Part shown: one piece after another, positions 61,501-64,000 of the stretch | Layout: each line of letters starts with the position of its first letter | How positions within the stretch are numbered: position 1 is the first letter of the stretch | Assembly: GCA_003117195.1 (NCBI GenBank) | Contig: BDSI01000082.1 | Span: forward strand, 496,001-560,000 | Length of the DNA stretch: 64,000 nucleotides | Source: Eudorina sp. 2006-703-Eu-15 | Lineage: Eukaryota > Chlorophyta > Chlorophyceae > Chlamydomonadales > Volvocaceae | Direction of reading: 5' to 3' | The notes under the pieces: model-generated | Database searches by the model: none | What the model saw: the letters and a program-made list of their open reading frames with translations, nothing else | What the model was told of the DNA's origin: nothing | Position numbers and translations under genes: made by a program

Positions 61501-63763
61501 GGGGGAGGGGGTAACAGGAATGTGGAGGGGGACAAGTGTGTGTATGTGTGTGTGTGTGTGTGTATTGGAGGGGGAGGGGGAGGGGGGGGGGGAAAGAGAA
61601 ACCCACCAGGCCCAGAAACGAAGTGGCAGTAGTGTGTGTCCTCCTCCGTCCCCTATCCCCAATTACCCCCTCACACTCCCTCCTCCCCCCTGGGCTGTTT
61701 TGGTTTTAACTCCCTCCCCCCTCACCCCCCTCACCCCCCGCACACCCACACCCACCTGGAACAACGGGTGCAGGCTGGCCCCCAGCGGCAGCACCTTGCC
61801 CACCCCCGACCCCACCACCGCCTGCCACGCCCGCCGCAGCACGCCCAGCACGCCGCCACCCGGCCGCCCGCCGGCCCCCCTGGAGTTCCGCCGACCGCTC
61901 GCGGCGCCCGGACCGCTGGCCACCAGCGCGCGGGAACTGGCGGCGGCGGAGGTGGCGGCAGCGGAGGCGGCGGCAGCGGAGGCGGCGGAGGCGCCCTTGC
62001 CGCCCTTGCCCAGGCTGAATTGGAAGTTGACACGGTTGGGCGGCGCCCCTCGGTCCGCCGTCCCTGGAGTCTTGAGGGCGGGAGGGGGAAGGGGGCCCGA
62101 GGCGGCGGCAGCGGCGGCGGCGTCGACGGCGGCGGCGCCGCCGCCGGCTGCGGCCTCCGCCAGCCCTAGCTGTTCTTGAGCTTGGGAAATCGACCTGGTG
62201 TGAGCGTGGGTTTAGGGGTTTAGAGGTTTCGGGTTTGGGGTGAGTGTGGAGGGGAGAGAGAGGAAGAGGGAGGGGGAATGGGTGGGTGTGGAGGGGGAGA
62301 GGTGGTCTACGTGGGTCCCCTTGTGCGACGAAAACCCCCACCAATACCCCCACATTGTCCGCACCGTGCCGTGCCGTACTGTGCCGTACCATACCGTATC
62401 ATGCAGTACCGTGTCGTACTGCAATGTATAATGCCGTACCTGCACACGGTGGCCAGGAAGGCCAGGGACGCCAGGTGGGTCGCCGGCTTGCGCAGGCAGG
62501 CCTCCAGCTCCGCGGCGGGGCCGTACCGCGCCATCTGCCGTACACTCAGCAGCGGCCGTACATGGTGTACGGCCGGGTGCGACAGCTTCAGCGGCTTCTT
62601 GTCCTTCTTCCGCTTCATCATCGCCGCCTCCTCCTCGATACTTCCGCCTCCGCGGCCGCCGCCTCCGCCGCCGCTGCTCCCGTTGGCGGCGGCGGCCGTT
62701 CCCGCCTTGCCGCCACGGCCGGAGTTGTCCTCGTCGCCGCTGCCGTCGGATCCCCCCTCCTTCTTCCCGTCCTTGCCGTCCTTGCCGTTCTCATCCACGT
62801 CATCATCGCCGTACCCACCATCGCTGGAGTCGTCGTCCGCCTCCTCCACCGCGTCGCCCTTGCCGGTGTTGGGGCCTGCCGGCAGCTCACTCTTCTCGGC
62901 TTCGGCGGCGGCGGCGGCTTCGGCGGCGGTCTGCTGCCGTACTTTGATCGGCCGGCTGAAGCGCTTGAGCAGCGCGGTCAGCGTGCCCTTCTCGTCCCGG
63001 TCCACACAGCTCAGCAGCTCCTGAGCATGTACGGCAGGTGTACGGAAGCGGTACGGCATGAGTATGGAAACAGTACGACAGGTGTACAGAACATGTACGG
63101 AAGGGGGTCGGAGAGAGAGGGATGGTACGTCGCGAGGGAGGGCGGAGAATGCGATACGACGGATGCTCAGAGCTGAGCAACGAGCGCCCAAATGAACTTC
63201 ACACCACCGCCCCCGCCCCCACACTCCGCACCCCCGCCCCCGCCCCCACACTCCGCACCTGCAGCGCCGCGTCGATCTTGTCCAGGTAGTTCTGGTACGC
63301 AGTGGCCAGTCGGAGCAGCAGCTCCAGAACCTCCCCAGCGACCCCCGGGTCGGTCAGCACGGGCCGCAGCTGCACCCCCGCCGACAGACCGTCGAGACCC
63401 AACTGCGAGGGTGGGGGGGTGGGGGTTTGAGGGGGGTGGGAGGGAGGGAGGGAAAGGGGGGATGACGGGGGGTTGACACAGTGCCACCCACTTCCACCCA
63501 ATCCCCCGCCCATCACCTTCATCAGCTTTCAATGTCCACAAATGTCCTACATCCCCCACTCCCCACCCCACCCTTCCACCCCACCTGCTCCGCTGACGGC
63601 GGGAACTCGCCGCTGTACGCCCTCAGCCGGGCCGCCGCCACCCGGCGCTGCGCACTTGCCACCAGGTACTGCGCCGGACCCGCCACCGAGGGCACCACCA
63701 TGCCCGTGCGCGCGCCCACCCGCCACTGCACCGTCAGCAGCTTCAGGATCTCGATCTCGTACT
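53252..63763 (-). CDS. Large multipass membrane protein, unknown family, 5' end outside window
   Basis: Seventeen phase-consistent exons in gene order: 63763-63585, 63402-63259, 63020-62440, 62194-61752, 61445-61263, 60624-60485, 60178-60062, 59751-59592, 59209-58632, 58310-58083, 57709-57515, 57131-56967, 56639-56506, 55799-55652, 55271-55023, 54524-54398, 54081-53252; 1,532 residues in window. The N-terminal part is soluble, with helical stretches (TVQWRVGARTG, LATAYQNYLDKIDAALQ), Asp/Gly/Lys-rich linkers, a CPRCG motif, and a Lys/Pro-rich segment. About ten hydrophobic segments follow, for example SRVLLLVCTALTCLTW, LLMGGLVGCFVIVGFGAM, ALLAFMVVWIAVFF, GANGCVCLLLVVMTAIM and WRYVYILVVGWAVIA. 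A lumenal-looking loop reads LDCRLDDGLL then NPDIKCWTEP. The cytosolic tail has a (DG)n run and ends SDSDDDYYVDRNRNKGG. A transporter, channel or receptor is possible; I do not recognise the family. Confidence 0.75.
53535..53610 (-). repeat. In-frame GAC-GGC repeat encoding (Asp-Gly)n
   Basis: Hexanucleotide repeat within the last exon of the multipass protein gene encoding about ten Asp-Gly pairs, followed by GGKKD. Confidence 0.85.
56264..56310 (-). repeat. Dispersed repeat family A, copy 4 (reverse)
   Basis: GGGCAGCAGCGCAGCTCCAA then TCTGTCCACCAATGTACTAA, reverse orientation, in an intron of the multipass gene. Confidence 0.65.
56330..56505 (+). repeat. CCCCTC polypyrimidine tract
   Basis: Nearly uninterrupted CCCCT/CCCTC units. 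On the gene strand it is a G-rich polypurine run of about 170 nt that begins right at the donor of exon 56639-56506. Confidence 0.95.
57203..57290 (+). repeat. Dispersed repeat family A, copy 5 (long form)
   Basis: Core CTGCGCTGCTGCCAGAGC extended by AAATATCCGATAGAGACTGG and a tail ending AGCGAAGTGACGATG. It shares the extended part with the copy at 59795-59918. Confidence 0.8.
57767..57822 (+). repeat. Dispersed repeat family A, copy 6
   Basis: TAATAGGAAATGGGTAGACA then CATTCAAACTTCTACGCTGC and TGCCAGAGCAC. Confidence 0.75.
57868..57950 (+). repeat. Dispersed repeat family A, copy 7 (diverged)
   Basis: GGTATAGGACGTTGGTAGAC then a diverged middle and CGGACTGCCACAGCAAATA. Confidence 0.55.
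57957..58003 (+). repeat. 8-bp tandem repeat (GGACGGAA)
   Basis: Five to six perfect copies of GGACGGAA between a family A copy and the splice-site array. Confidence 0.9.
58012..58093 (-). repeat. 14-bp tandem repeat copying a 5' splice site
   Basis: Unit TCGCTGGGGGTGAG on the gene strand. The annotated donor of exon 58310-58083 (GTGAGT, 58082-58077) is one copy; identical GTGAGT sites occur at 58054, 58040 and 58026. Confidence 0.9.
59432..59484 (+). repeat. Dispersed repeat family A, copy 8
   Basis: TATAGTAAAATTGGTAGACA then TTTTCAAACTGCGCTGCTGC and CAGAGCGACGG; closest to the copy at 10195. Confidence 0.85.
59795..59918 (+). repeat. Dispersed repeat family A, copy 9 (longest)
   Basis: GGTATAGGAAATTGGTTAAA, then CTGCTGCTGCCAGAGCGAAT, ATCCGATAGAGACTCGACTG, and an end AGCAAAGTGACGACG. 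It is the best template for a full-length element. Confidence 0.85.
60647..60910 (+). repeat. Array of family A termini with G-rich spacers
   Basis: TATAGGAAATTGGTAGGGGG recurs about six times (some as TATAGGCAATGATTGGTAGG), separated by GGAGGAGGGGG and GGGCGAGGGC units. It occupies the intron between exons 61445-61263 and 60624-60485. Confidence 0.8.
62346..62444 (+). repeat. Degenerate tandem array of a GCCGTACNGT motif
   Basis: Six or more units such as TGCCGTACTG, TGCCGTACCA, TACCGTATCA and TGTCGTACTG, ending at the donor of exon 63020-62440. A similar cluster (GTACGGCAGGT units) is at 63027-63128, at the acceptor of that exon. Confidence 0.7.
63524..63556 (-). repeat. Dispersed repeat family A, copy 10 (reverse, short)
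   Basis: TTTCAATGTCCACAAATGTC then CTACATCCCCC, in the intron after exon 63763-63585. Confidence 0.5.
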
Positions 63764-64000
63764 CTGTCGTACAGTACGGGTTTGTGCATGTAAGGCGGTT
63801 GGAGGGCGGGGGGGACAGAGAGAAAGAGGCGGCGGGGGGGGGGCAGCGGGCGACGCAATCGCGGGTGGGGGGGGCGGGGCGCCGCCGTGTGGGGAGACCC
63901 CAGGTCAGGCCGGCGGTGAAACGGGGGGAGGGCGTGTCTGTTACATATCTGACCGGGCCTGGCACTGGCCGAGGGCTGCTAACCCAGCCCTAATGGGCAG
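63764..64000. other. Intron or upstream exon of the multipass gene, unresolved
   Basis: A good acceptor (CGACAG, reverse strand) ends at 63764, so at least the beginning of this stretch is intron. No further exon could be assigned before the window edge. Confidence 0.5.

Noticed and set aside
1..64000. Transposon, retroelement or viral coding genes
   Set aside because: No reverse transcriptase, integrase, transposase, capsid or polymerase motif was recognised in any frame.

Overview
The window is nuclear DNA of a green alga, most likely a volvocine or other Chlamydomonadales species. It is GC-rich, almost every gene is split by short GT-AG introns full of low-complexity sequence, two genes look chloroplast-directed (a TL29 lumenal protein and a starch-type branching enzyme), and TGTAA, the usual polyadenylation signal of these algae, lies downstream of several stop codons. 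There are no operons, no bacterial signals and no virus-like or transposase ORFs. Exons were placed by following reading frame and intron phase across splice sites and by recognising protein families by eye; no search was run.

Layout, left to right. 39-4149 (+): TL29/APX4-like lumenal protein, 7 exons. 12374-6461 (-): DUF676 (Lpl1/ROG1-type) serine esterase, convergent with TL29, with one 3.4-kb exon. 13693-24114 (+): complete glycyl-tRNA synthetase, 20 exons, divergent from the esterase. 25972-30413 (+): a gene I do not recognise, with a SANT/Myb-like segment and a probable winged-helix segment. 30987-39522 (+): glycogen/starch branching enzyme (CBM48 + GH13), 17 exons with a 17-nt microexon. 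40788-45057 (+): F-box protein with an FBXO31-like C-terminal domain. 46259-50322 (+): NUDIX ADP-sugar pyrophosphatase-like protein with a long low-complexity tail and a C-terminal membrane anchor. 51074-51153 (+): tRNA-Leu(AAG). 63763-53252 (-): the last 17 exons of a large multipass membrane protein whose 5' end lies beyond the window.

The genes are not an obvious pathway. TL29 and the branching enzyme act in the plastid, GlyRS in translation, and the F-box protein in ubiquitin-dependent turnover. The least described content is the multipass protein, the probable DNA-binding gene at 26-30 kb, the membrane-anchored NUDIX protein, and at least four families of short dispersed repeats in introns and spacers: a 50-120-bp element in about ten copies, a motif containing GACAGCGAA, a motif containing CGAACCCGGGCAC, and the palindrome GACCCATGGGTC. 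Tandem arrays sit beside several splice sites. In one case the array copies the 5' splice site itself.
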